NCBI GenBank assembly: GCA_029961745.1
Contig: CP124680.1
Coordinates: 4,836,001 to 4,900,000, forward strand
Source of the DNA: Nocardioides sp. L-11A
GTDB taxonomy: Bacteria; Actinomycetota; Actinomycetes; Propionibacteriales; Nocardioidaceae
Direction of reading: 5' to 3'
DNA length: 64,000 bases
Shown here: in pieces, positions 7,410 to 15,320 of the stretch
How the letters are laid out: the number at the start of each line of letters is the position of its first letter
How positions within the stretch are numbered: the first letter of the stretch is position 1
Translations under genes and position numbers: made by a program
Notes under the pieces: model-generated
Database searches by the model: none
Told to the model about the DNA's origin: nothing
What the model saw: only the letters and a program-made list of their open reading frames with translations

Positions 7410-8956
7410 GCCCACCCCGCGCCCCGGGGGCGTCGCGCTCGACCCCCGCCCTCCTCCTCGTCGGCCTGGCCATCGCCGGGCTCGCGCTCGTGCCGCTCGG
7501 GTACGTGCTGTGGACCACGGCCGAGCTCGGCCCCGGCGAGGCCGCCGACTTCCTGTGGCGGCCCCGCATCGGCGAGCTGCTGTGGAACACCAGCCGGCTC
7601 CTGGTCGCCGGGGTGCTGACCAGTGCCGTCGTCGGCGTGGCGGGAGCGTGGGTGGTCGAGCGGACCGACGTGCCGGGACGCGGCTGGTGGCACGGCCTGC
7701 TGTGCGCGCCGCTCGCCGTACCCGCCTTCGTCAACGGCTTCGGCTGGGTCTCGACGACCCACGCGGTGCAGTCGTTCCCCGGCGCCGTGATGGTCGTGAC
7801 GCTGTCGTACTACCCGCTCGTCTATCTGCCGACCGTCGCCGCGCTGCGGCGCCTGGACCCGGCTGTCGAGGAGGTCGCCACCGCCCTCGGCAAGGGCCCG
7901 TGGCAGGTGTTCGTCCGGGTCACCCTGCCGGCGATCAGCCCGGCCGTGCTCGGCGGCGCGCTGTTGGTGGGCCTGCACCTGCTGGCGGAGTACGGCGCCC
8001 TGCAGCTGCTCAACTACCCCACCCTGACGACCGCGATCCTCCAGCAGTACGCGACCGTCTTCAACGGCCCCGAGGCCACCCTGCTGGCGCTGGTCCTGGT
8101 CACCTTCTGCCTGCTCCTGCTGGGCATCGAGCTGCTGCTGCGCGGCCGGCGGCCCCGGTCGCGGGTCGGCGCGGGCACCAGTCGGGAGGTGGCGCGGATC
8201 CGGCTCGGGCGACGCCGGCCGGTCGTCGTGGCCGGGCTGGCCGGGCTCGCCGTCTGGGCGCTCGGCGTCCCGCTCGCCAGCCTGGTGCGCTGGCTCGTCC
8301 GGGGCACGTCGACGGGCCTGGAGACCGGGGAGCTGACCAGCGCGCTCGGCAACACCCTGCTGCTCGCCGTCCTGGGCGGCGCGCTCACCACCGCCGCCGC
8401 GGTCCCCGTCGTGTGGCTCGCGGTGCGCCACCGCGGCCTGCTCACGACAGCGATCGAGCGCAGCGTCTACACCGCCAGCGCGATGCCCGGCATCGTGATC
8501 GCCCTGGCCCTGGTCACCGTGTCGATCCGGGTCGTGCCGGACCTGTACCAGACCCTCGCCCTGCTGCTCGTCGGCTACCTGATCCTGTTCCTCCCCCGCG
8601 CGGTGGTCAGCGTGCGGGGCACCTTCGAGCTGGTGCCGCCCGGCCTGGAGGAGGTCGCCCGCAGCCTGGGCTGCAGCGGACCGGAGGTGGCGCGCCGGGT
8701 GACCCTCCCGCTCGTCGTACCCGGACTGGCGTCGGGGGCGGCCCTGGTCGCCCTCGCCATCTCGACCGAGCTCACCGCCACCCTCCTCCTCGCCCCGCTG
8801 GGCACCGAGACCCTGGCGACGAAGTTCTGGTCCTACGGCTCCTCGATCGCGTACGGCGCCGCCGCGCCCTATGCGCTCGCCCTGATCGTCCTGTCCGTCC
8901 CGTCCACCTGGCTGCTGGCCCGACTCAGCATCCGGGCCCCGAGGAGCACCCGATGA
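7406..8956 (+). CDS. Ferric iron ABC transporter permease (FbpB-like, two fused permease domains)
   Basis: About 516 residues, twelve or so membrane helices, containing two binding-protein-dependent permease domains. Each has an EAA loop for contact with the ATPase: EEVATALGKGPWQVF in the first half and EEVARSLGCSGPEVA in the second. This matches FbpB/CysT-type ferric permeases. The start is uncertain: no ATG, GTG or TTG lies between the preceding stop and the first helix, and the best candidate is CTG at 7406, which overlaps the upstream stop as CTGA. The 3' end overlaps the ATPase start by ATGA. Confidence 0.88.
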   Translation: MSPPRAPGASRSTPALLLVGLAIAGLALVPLGYVLWTTAELGPGEAADFLWRPRIGELLWNTSRLLVAGVLTSAVVGVAGAWVVERTDVPGRGWWHGLLCAPLAVPAFVNGFGWVSTTHAVQSFPGAVMVVTLSYYPLVYLPTVAALRRLDPAVEEVATALGKGPWQVFVRVTLPAISPAVLGGALLVGLHLLAEYGALQLLNYPTLTTAILQQYATVFNGPEATLLALVLVTFCLLLLGIELLLRGRRPRSRVGAGTSREVARIRLGRRRPVVVAGLAGLAVWALGVPLASLVRWLVRGTSTGLETGELTSALGNTLLLAVLGGALTTAAAVPVVWLAVRHRGLLTTAIERSVYTASAMPGIVIALALVTVSIRVVPDLYQTLALLLVGYLILFLPRAVVSVRGTFELVPPGLEEVARSLGCSGPEVARRVTLPLVVPGLASGAALVALAISTELTATLLLAPLGTETLATKFWSYGSSIAYGAAAPYALALIVLSVPSTWLLARLSIRAPRSTR

Positions 8957-10023
8957 CCGCACTCGAGATCCACGGGCTGGAGGCCGGCTACGGCCGCACG
9001 ACGGTGCTGCAGGGCGTCGACCTGCGGGTCGCGTCGGGCGTGACCGCGATCCTCGGCTCGTCGGGCTGTGGCAAGACCACGCTGCTGCGGGCGGTCGCGG
9101 GCTTCGTCGAGCCCCGCTCCGGCACGATCGACGTGGCGGGGCGTCGGGTCGTGGGCGGTGGCCGGACGGTGCCGGCCCGCAGCCGCGGCATCGGCTACGT
9201 CCCCCAGGAGGGCGCGCTCTTCCCGCACCTGAGCGTCGCCCGCAATGTCGCCTTCGGCCTCCCCCGCGCGCAGCGCCGCGACGCCGGGGCGGACGTCGCC
9301 GCGGCCCTGGAGCTGGTCGAGATCGACCCCGGGCTCGCCGAGCGCTACCCGCACGAGCTCTCCGGCGGACAGCAGCAGCGGGTGGCCCTGGCCCGCGCCC
9401 TCGCCCCGCGACCCGCCCTGGTCCTGCTCGACGAGCCCTTCTCCTCCCTCGACGCGTCGCTACGCGAGGAGACCGGTCGCGCGGTGGTCCGCGCCCTGCG
9501 GGCGGCCGGCGCCGCCGCCGTCCTGGTCACCCACGACCAGGGCGAGGCGCTCTCCCTCGCCGACCAGGTCGCCGTCATGGTCGCCGGCCAGTTCCTGCAG
9601 GTCGCCGCCCCCGCGGAGGTCTATCTCGCCCCGGCCGACCCTCGCGTCGCCGGCTTCATCGGCCATGCCTCGCTGCTGCCCGGCGAGGTGACCGCCGAGG
9701 GCCGGGGCCGCTGCGCCCTCGGCGAGCTCGCCCTGCGCGCCGTACGGACGCCGGCCGGGCCGGCCCGGTTCGCCGTCCGCTCCGAGCAACTGCAGGTCCG
9801 CTCCTCGGATGCGGACTCCTCCGGGGTCTCCGGCGAGGTCGTCGACGTCAGCTTCTTCGGCCACGACGCGACCATCCGGGTCCGACTCGCCTCCGGTGAG
9901 CAGGTCACCGCCCGCACCCCCGCCGACACCGTCCCGGTCCCCGGCGACCGGGTCCGGGTGGCGGTCGTCGGGGACGTGATCGCCTTTCCGGGCGGGGTGT
10001 CCGGGGGCCCGGAGGGGCTGTAA
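8953..10023 (+). CDS. Ferric iron ABC transporter ATP-binding protein (FbpC-like)
   Basis: 356 residues. Walker A GSSGCGKTT (35-43), ABC signature LSGGQQQRVALARAL, Walker B LVLLDEPFSSLD and H-loop VTHDQGEAL are all present, followed by a C-terminal TOBE-like domain of about 100 residues as in CysA/FbpC/PotA ATPases. It would energise ferric iron import together with the two preceding genes. It is the last gene of the coupled operon; its stop codon lies within the left arm of an inverted repeat (10018-10128). Confidence 0.92.
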   Translation: MTALEIHGLEAGYGRTTVLQGVDLRVASGVTAILGSSGCGKTTLLRAVAGFVEPRSGTIDVAGRRVVGGGRTVPARSRGIGYVPQEGALFPHLSVARNVAFGLPRAQRRDAGADVAAALELVEIDPGLAERYPHELSGGQQQRVALARALAPRPALVLLDEPFSSLDASLREETGRAVVRALRAAGAAAVLVTHDQGEALSLADQVAVMVAGQFLQVAAPAEVYLAPADPRVAGFIGHASLLPGEVTAEGRGRCALGELALRAVRTPAGPARFAVRSEQLQVRSSDADSSGVSGEVVDVSFFGHDATIRVRLASGEQVTARTPADTVPVPGDRVRVAVVGDVIAFPGGVSGGPEGL

Positions 10024-10128
10024 CACGCCGTCCGCCCGACTGGTCGCCGGTTCTCCGCAGAAAACCGCGCGAATTCCCGCGTCTCGTGCTGACAACCGCC
10101 GGGTGGCCGGGTGGACAGCGTGTTACAG
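10018..10128. repeat. Inverted repeat between iron operon and kinase gene
   Basis: CTGTAACACGC at 10018-10028 is exactly complementary to GCGTGTTACAG at 10118-10128, and the match extends with mismatches to about 19 of 21 bases on each side, separated by roughly 70-90 bases. The left arm includes the TAA stop of the ATPase gene. It could be a long terminator, a MITE-like element or a site acting as DNA; no transposase is nearby. Confidence 0.6.
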
Positions 10129-10216
10129 CCGGGGCCCGGCCACCCACCCACCGATCCGACGCTCCCCATCGCCCGGAAACCCACCGCAACGCACGTCCGC
10201 TCCCCACAATGAAGGG

Positions 10217-11731
10217 GTGACGGCGCATCCGGGGGGCCGTCGGGATCGGGACCCCGCGCGGGCCCGCTCCCGGCGGCGGGTTCGCCACGACGGGCAGCCT
10301 CGTGCTCGCGCGTCGTGGTGGTGGAGCGCGGCCGTCGCCGGGCTGTTGCTCCACCCGTACCTCGTCGTCGCGCTCCTCGGCGAGGGCGGCGACACCCGGC
10401 TCGCCCTGGCCGGGCGCTCCTCGATCCTCCTCGCCGACCTGCTGGTGCTCGGCGCCGGGATCGCCCTCGCCGTCGACGCCCGCCTCACCCGCGACCCGCT
10501 CCGCGCCGGTATGGCGGTCGCGGCCACCCTGGTGGCGATCCAGGACGCGCCCCTGGTGGTGCTGGCGATGATCGACCCGGCGCTCGGCAGCCACTCCTAC
10601 CGGCTGACCACCGGCCACCTGGTCACCGTGCTCATCGTGCTGGTCGTGCTGCACCGGGCCCGCCGCGCGGTGACGCCGGTGCAGCGGCCGATCGCCGCCG
10701 GCGTGCTGCTCGGACTCGCGGCGCTGGGCACGACCCTGGGCCTGCACGCCCTCTCCACCGCGCTGGACCACGGCTCGGGATTCCTGTGTACCGGCGACCC
10801 GTTCGACGTCGCGCTGATGGTCCTGATCGGCGTCGTCCTCGCGGCGATCGGACTGCAGCTGCGTCACTCGCCACTGCCCGCCTGGGCCTCCAGCCGGATC
10901 GGCGTCGGGATCCTCGCCATCTTCGCGGCCCGCCTGTGGGCGACGCTGACAGCCGCGACCACCCCGCCGCCGGCGGCGGTCGCCGGCGTCGCGGTGTTCA
11001 GCGCGCTGACCGCGACGACAGCCGCGGCGCTGCTGCGGCTCTCCCTGGAGCAGACCAGCGACCGGGTCGCCCACTACGCGCGGATCGCGGCCGAGGCCCA
11101 GGCGGAGGTCAAGCAGGACCGCGAAGTGGCCCACGACGTACGGTCGACGGCCGCCGGCATCGCCGCGGCCGCCCGCCTGCTGGCCAGCGGACAGGTACCT
11201 CCCGGCCCCCGGCGCGACGCCCTCCAGGACATGGTCGACAGCGAGGCCGCCCGGCTGCGGCGTACCGTCGCCGCCCAGCCCGGCCCCCTGACCGTCGTCG
11301 CGGTCGACGAGGTGGTCTCCCCCCTCGTCGTCGCCCAGGATGCTCTCGGCCACCGAGTGACCTGGACCCCCGGCGGACACCGGGTCGTCGCCCGCAGGGA
11401 TGCGCTGGTGGAGGTGCTCGTCACCCTCGTCAACAACGCCGCCGACCACGCCGGCGGCCGGGGTACGACGATCCTCTCGGCCGCGATCGGCGACCGGGTG
11501 ATCATCGTCGTCTCCGACGACGGGCCGGGCATCGATCCGGACATCCGCGCCAGCCTGTTCCAGTGGGGTGCCCATCGCAGCCTGTCGGCGGGGCAGGGGA
11601 TCGGGCTGCACCGCGCCCACCGGCTGGTCCTCGAGCAGGGCGGGACGCTGGAGCTGGTGGACGATCCCGGGGCCCGGGGCACCGTCTTCGTGATCACCCT
11701 GCCCCGCGCGGAGGGCCGGATCTCCCGCTGA
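10217..11731 (+). CDS. Membrane sensor histidine kinase (HK1)
   Basis: 504 residues. The N-terminal ~270 residues form about seven or eight membrane helices without a recognised sensor domain (RLTTGHLVTVL and PAWASSRIGVGILAIFAARLW are shared with the second kinase of this locus). A short helical region carries the probable phospho-accepting His306 in AHDVRS, an atypical H-box without the usual Pro. The ATPase domain has N-box VNNAADHA, G1 SDDGPGID and G2 GQGIGLHRAH. The GTG start is supported by CACAAT six bases upstream (leaderless layout), although AAGGGG also lies just before. It converges directly on its likely partner regulator and is paralogous to the kinase at 33104. Confidence 0.85.
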   Translation: MTAHPGGRRDRDPARARSRRRVRHDGQPRARASWWWSAAVAGLLLHPYLVVALLGEGGDTRLALAGRSSILLADLLVLGAGIALAVDARLTRDPLRAGMAVAATLVAIQDAPLVVLAMIDPALGSHSYRLTTGHLVTVLIVLVVLHRARRAVTPVQRPIAAGVLLGLAALGTTLGLHALSTALDHGSGFLCTGDPFDVALMVLIGVVLAAIGLQLRHSPLPAWASSRIGVGILAIFAARLWATLTAATTPPPAAVAGVAVFSALTATTAAALLRLSLEQTSDRVAHYARIAAEAQAEVKQDREVAHDVRSTAAGIAAAARLLASGQVPPGPRRDALQDMVDSEAARLRRTVAAQPGPLTVVAVDEVVSPLVVAQDALGHRVTWTPGGHRVVARRDALVEVLVTLVNNAADHAGGRGTTILSAAIGDRVIIVVSDDGPGIDPDIRASLFQWGAHRSLSAGQGIGLHRAHRLVLEQGGTLELVDDPGARGTVFVITLPRAEGRISR

Positions 11732-12430
11732 TCAGCGTCGGGCGCGCGGGAACACCTCCAGCGAGCGCCGGTACAGCGCGACGGCCCCGAGCTGCGAGTC
11801 CACGTCCAGCTTGCGGCGCAGCGACTTCACCTGGCTGCGCACCGTCGCCTCGGCCACCCCCGACGCCTCGGCGATCCGGCGCACCGACCTGCCGTCGTAG
11901 AGCGAGCCGAGGATCTCGTACTCCCGGTGCGTGAGCAGCTCCATCCGCCGGATCAGCTCGCGCTGCTCCTCCGCGACGCTCTCCCACGCGGCCAGGGCCC
12001 GCTCGCGCAGTGCCGCGGGCGTCGGCGACCGGCCCGCCATCGTGTCGCGGAGGGCCTTCGCGAGACTGGCCGTGGTCGTCGTGGTCGGCAGCACGCCCAG
12101 CGCCCCCGCGTCCAGGACCGTGCCCCAGCGCGGGCCGAACTCGCTGTCGGTGAGCACCAGCCAGCGGATCGGCCCGCGCGCGACGAGCAGCTCGACGTCG
12201 TGCAGCAGGTCGGGGGTGCGCAGGTCGCACAGGATCACGCCGACCGACGCGCCGCTGCGGGCGAGGGCGCGACGGAACGAGAGCCGCCCGCCGCGCTCGG
12301 GCCAGTCGAAGAGCACCGGCGCCAGGCCCCGGCCGCGCAGCGCCGCCGCGATCGCCTGACCCACCAGACGGCGCTCGGCGACGAGGGCGATCCGCCGGAC
12401 CGGCTCCTCAGCGGACATCGACGACGACAC
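11732..12430 (-). CDS. LuxR-type response regulator with degenerate receiver (RR1)
   Basis: About 232 residues. The C-terminal ~65 residues are a clear LuxR/NarL helix-turn-helix (LLTHREYEILGSL, VRRIAEASGVAEATVRSQVKSLRRKL). The N-terminal domain has receiver size, with a candidate phospho-Asp in ILCDLRTPD and Thr in VLTDSEF, but the usual acidic pair near the N-terminus is replaced (ALVAERRL) and the conserved Lys is missing (VLPTTTTT). It may therefore signal without normal phosphorylation. The start may be GTG 12430 or ATG 12418; both overlap the upstream lipoprotein gene. Its stop abuts the HK1 stop in a convergent arrangement with no spacer. Confidence 0.82.
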   Translation of the reverse strand: MSSSMSAEEPVRRIALVAERRLVGQAIAAALRGRGLAPVLFDWPERGGRLSFRRALARSGASVGVILCDLRTPDLLHDVELLVARGPIRWLVLTDSEFGPRWGTVLDAGALGVLPTTTTTASLAKALRDTMAGRSPTPAALRERALAAWESVAEEQRELIRRMELLTHREYEILGSLYDGRSVRRIAEASGVAEATVRSQVKSLRRKLDVDSQLGAVALYRRSLEVFPRARR

Positions 12431-13229
12431 GGTCGATCGTTCCGTGGAACTGGTCGGTGGAGTCGCCGGTGCTGTCGGGGATCCGGCCGCGGGCGGTGAC
12501 CTTCGCGCCGATCGACAGGGGGACGTGCGCGAAGACGATCTCCCCGGGGTCGCCCGCCGCCGTCCATTCCCGCGGCTCGGTGGTGCCCTCGAGGTCCGCC
12601 AGCCGCAGCCGCACGGAGCCCGCCGTGCGGGTACAGGTCAGGCGGTACCACCGGCCGGGCTCGACCGGCTGGTCACCGGCCACCACGATCTCGCCCAGGG
12701 TGCCGGCCAGACGGCACGAGGGGACGCCGTGGTCGAGCTGGATCTTGAGCTGGGCCGGGTCGCCGAACCGGCCGCGCTGGACGAGATTGTCGCCGTCGTC
12801 CTCGGGCCGGCCCGCGGTGGCCGGATCGGCGCGGAAGTCCACCCCCACCACGAGATCGCGCGGACCCGGGTCGAGCGGGTCGGGGACGGTGGGGTCGGTC
12901 CGGACCACGATCGCCGCCGCCGGGACCGGACCCTGCTCCGCGTACACCGGCGTCCGCACGGCCGCGCCGCCGTTCCGGCCCGGCGTCCAGGTGAGCCGGC
13001 CGCCGCCCTGGGTGACCACGGAGATGTCGACCGGGGCCGTGCCGTCGTTGACGGCTCCCGGGACCAGGTCTCCCGGCACCACCACCTGATCGAAGCCGAG
13101 ACCGAGGTCGACGCCGCGCAGGCCGCGTGCAGGGTCGTGCGGCGGTGGCGCCACGGCGCCGTCGCTGACCCCGCACCCACCGGCCACGCCGAGAGCGAGC
13201 AGGACCAGGGCGTGTCTCCGCGCCGGCAC
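12408..13229 (-). CDS. Secreted lipoprotein, possible concanavalin-like fold
   Basis: 273 residues with a lipoprotein-type signal (LVLLALGVAGGC). The mature part is beta-rich with motifs resembling LamG/concanavalin-type polysaccharide-binding or jelly-roll domains (RWYRLTCTRTAGSVRLRL, then GSIG-like SIGAKVTARG and FHGTIDRVVV near the end). I do not recognise a precise family. It follows the propeller gene by three bases and overlaps the regulator gene, so the three are probably one transcript. A role in binding the exported polysaccharide is inferred from fold-like features and position only. Confidence 0.65.
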   Translation of the reverse strand: MPARRHALVLLALGVAGGCGVSDGAVAPPPHDPARGLRGVDLGLGFDQVVVPGDLVPGAVNDGTAPVDISVVTQGGGRLTWTPGRNGGAAVRTPVYAEQGPVPAAAIVVRTDPTVPDPLDPGPRDLVVGVDFRADPATAGRPEDDGDNLVQRGRFGDPAQLKIQLDHGVPSCRLAGTLGEIVVAGDQPVEPGRWYRLTCTRTAGSVRLRLADLEGTTEPREWTAAGDPGEIVFAHVPLSIGAKVTARGRIPDSTGDSTDQFHGTIDRVVVDVR

Positions 13230-13232
13230 GGC

Positions 13233-15182
13233 TCAACCGCCCCGTCCGGTCACGGGACCGACGAAGACGGTGCCCGGTCCCCAGCGGACCCCGTCGACGC
13301 CCGGACCGCCGACGTCGACCACCGCGCCGGTCGGGACCGCCGCCGCGGCCGTCTGCGTCCAGCCGGTACGCCGCAGGCGCCCGTCGGCAGTGGTCCAGTA
13401 CAGCCGTCTCCCGGCCGCGAACAGGGCGCGGACCCGCCGTGGGTCGAAGCCGCCGACCCGCCGCGACGCCACCGACCGCACCGCGCCGACGATGCCGCTC
13501 TCCGGGTTGAAGTAGCGGTAGTGCAGGGCCCGGGAGCCCGCCAATGTGAAGTAGAGCCGGCCACGGTCGTAGAACAGACCCGTCATCGACGCCAGCTCCG
13601 CGCGCCACGCGGCCAGCGGGACCACGCCGTCGGCCCCGTCGACCGGCACCGCCGGTCCATAGGAGGCGCCGTCGAAGGTGCGGCGCGTGAAGGTGCCGTC
13701 GCGGCCCGCGACGTAGAGCCGGTCGCCGAGCACGAAGGCGCCGGCGACCGCCCGCCAGTCCGGGCTCCCCTCCTGCGTGCCGGCCGACACCGTCGCCGGC
13801 GGCCCGACGCGCGTGCCGCGATGGGTACGCCGGGTCAGGTCGCTCCCCTGCGCGAGGTAGAGCGTCGCGGCCCGCCGGGGCGTCGCCAGTGCCGGGTAGG
13901 CCGCCCCGGCCGCCGGCAGGAGGGCGATCCGGGAGCGCAGCTGGTCGTGACCGATCCGGTCGGTGTCGGAGCCGACCCAGAGCCCGGCCCCCGTCGCGAG
14001 CAGGTCCCCGACGCCGATCCCCTTGCTGCGTCCGGGGTTCCAGGTGAAGGGGAGCCCGTTGACCGGGCTGAGCGCGGCGATGCCCTCGCGGGCGACGGTG
14101 CCCGGGCCGGGCGTGTTCGAGCCGAAGGGGTTGTTGAACCAGCGCTGGTGGCCACCGACGTAGACGGCCGCGGGGGTCACCTCGACCGCCTGGACCGTGT
14201 CGCCCCCGGTCGACGCGATCCAGGACGGCCTGACCCAGCGGTCGCTGCCGCGGGTCTCGAACCGGGCGACGGTGTCGCAGGGCGACGACGGGCCACCCGG
14301 GCCGCCCGACGTCGCGACCACGAAGAAGGAGCCGTCGGGCGCGAAGGCCACGTCGCGCACGTAGCTGTAGTAGATGGCCTCGCACTCGGCGGCGTAGAAC
14401 CGGGTGCGGAACCGCGACAACACGGCGCCGCGCCGCGTGAGGTCGAGCACGGCGAGCTGGCGCCGGCTCTGGCCCAGGACGGACCGGAAGTTGCCGATCG
14501 CCACCAGCCGGCGTCCGTGGGGACTCAACTCGATCTGCGCCACGGTCGTGCGCCCCAGGCCACGCCGGGCTCGGCCGGCGACCGCGACGTCGACCGCGTG
14601 GGCGGTGCCGGTGCGCGCCGCGAGGAGCGCGAGCGCCCGGTGGCGGTGGCCGCCGATCCGGGAGAACGAGCCGGCGACCCACAGCCGGTTCCGCTGCAGC
14701 CGCAGGTCGCGGACCGGGCCGTCCACCCGGCCGGCGTCGAAGCGCGGTACGACGGAGCCGTCCGCCAGGGCGATCTGCGCGACCCGCTGCCGCGGCTGGC
14801 CGGCGACGCGGGTGAACTCGCCCCCGACGTACACGGTGCCGTCGCGGCCGGGCGCGACGGCGCGGACCGCGCCGTCCGGGTCCGGACGGAAGGCGGGGTC
14901 GATCCGGCCGGTGGCGGCGTCGAAGGCGAGCAGCCCGCGGCGCGGTAGCTCCGTCGTACTGCCGTCGTCGCGGGCGCGGGTGAAGGTTCCGCCCAGGATG
15001 ATCGTCCCCCCCACCTGGACCACCGAGAGGACCTCGCCGTCGAGCACGTGCGGGGTGCCCGGGACCGGCTCCTCGCCGACCAGGGCGCCGCCCGGTTCGG
15101 TGGTCGCCGAGGCCGGCGCCACCAGGGCCGAGGACCACCCCAGGGCCAGGCAGCAGAGGAGCACGGCGGCAGTGCTGCGCAT
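13233..15182 (-). CDS. Secreted beta-propeller protein (delta-60-repeat-like)
   Basis: 649 residues with a Sec signal (MRSTAAVLLCCLALGW, cleavage near ASATTE). The mature protein has recurring blade motifs of the form VYVGGEFTRV, LWVAGSFSRIGG, VYVGGHQRWF and LWVGSDTDRIG, typical of delta-60/propeller proteins, and shares an order of motifs with the propeller part of the giant protein at 27494. It contains paired Cys residues (AAECEAIYY, SPCDTV). Function unknown; extracellular scaffold or polysaccharide binding is plausible. The ATG follows GGGGAGG. The frame stays open far upstream to 17615, but that extension is antisense to the polymerase and is rejected. Confidence 0.75.
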   Translation of the reverse strand: MRSTAAVLLCCLALGWSSALVAPASATTEPGGALVGEEPVPGTPHVLDGEVLSVVQVGGTIILGGTFTRARDDGSTTELPRRGLLAFDAATGRIDPAFRPDPDGAVRAVAPGRDGTVYVGGEFTRVAGQPRQRVAQIALADGSVVPRFDAGRVDGPVRDLRLQRNRLWVAGSFSRIGGHRHRALALLAARTGTAHAVDVAVAGRARRGLGRTTVAQIELSPHGRRLVAIGNFRSVLGQSRRQLAVLDLTRRGAVLSRFRTRFYAAECEAIYYSYVRDVAFAPDGSFFVVATSGGPGGPSSPCDTVARFETRGSDRWVRPSWIASTGGDTVQAVEVTPAAVYVGGHQRWFNNPFGSNTPGPGTVAREGIAALSPVNGLPFTWNPGRSKGIGVGDLLATGAGLWVGSDTDRIGHDQLRSRIALLPAAGAAYPALATPRRAATLYLAQGSDLTRRTHRGTRVGPPATVSAGTQEGSPDWRAVAGAFVLGDRLYVAGRDGTFTRRTFDGASYGPAVPVDGADGVVPLAAWRAELASMTGLFYDRGRLYFTLAGSRALHYRYFNPESGIVGAVRSVASRRVGGFDPRRVRALFAAGRRLYWTTADGRLRRTGWTQTAAAAVPTGAVVDVGGPGVDGVRWGPGTVFVGPVTGRGG

Positions 15183-15269
15183 GGGGCCTCCCCTCCCCGC
15201 CGGCCGATCACCGGGGTTCAGGCGACAGTAGGACGCTGCGTCGGGACCCGCGCCGCGCGCGGAGTTAGT

Positions 15270-15284
15270 CCCCCAAAATTGGTG
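15270..15284. promoter_or_regulatory. EPS-locus shared motif, site 1
   Basis: CCCCCAAAATTGGTG, whose complement reads AATTTTGGGGG toward the propeller gene. A -10-like TACTGT lies at 15230-15225 on the minus strand, 39 bases from the G-run. The same motif recurs at 19213, 27328, 33042 and about 35433. It lies in the 138-base gap between divergent genes and could serve both. Confidence 0.45.
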
Positions 15285-15320
15285 AGCCGGGACCGGGTGG
15301 GCGCGGGGTCTCCTAGGAGG

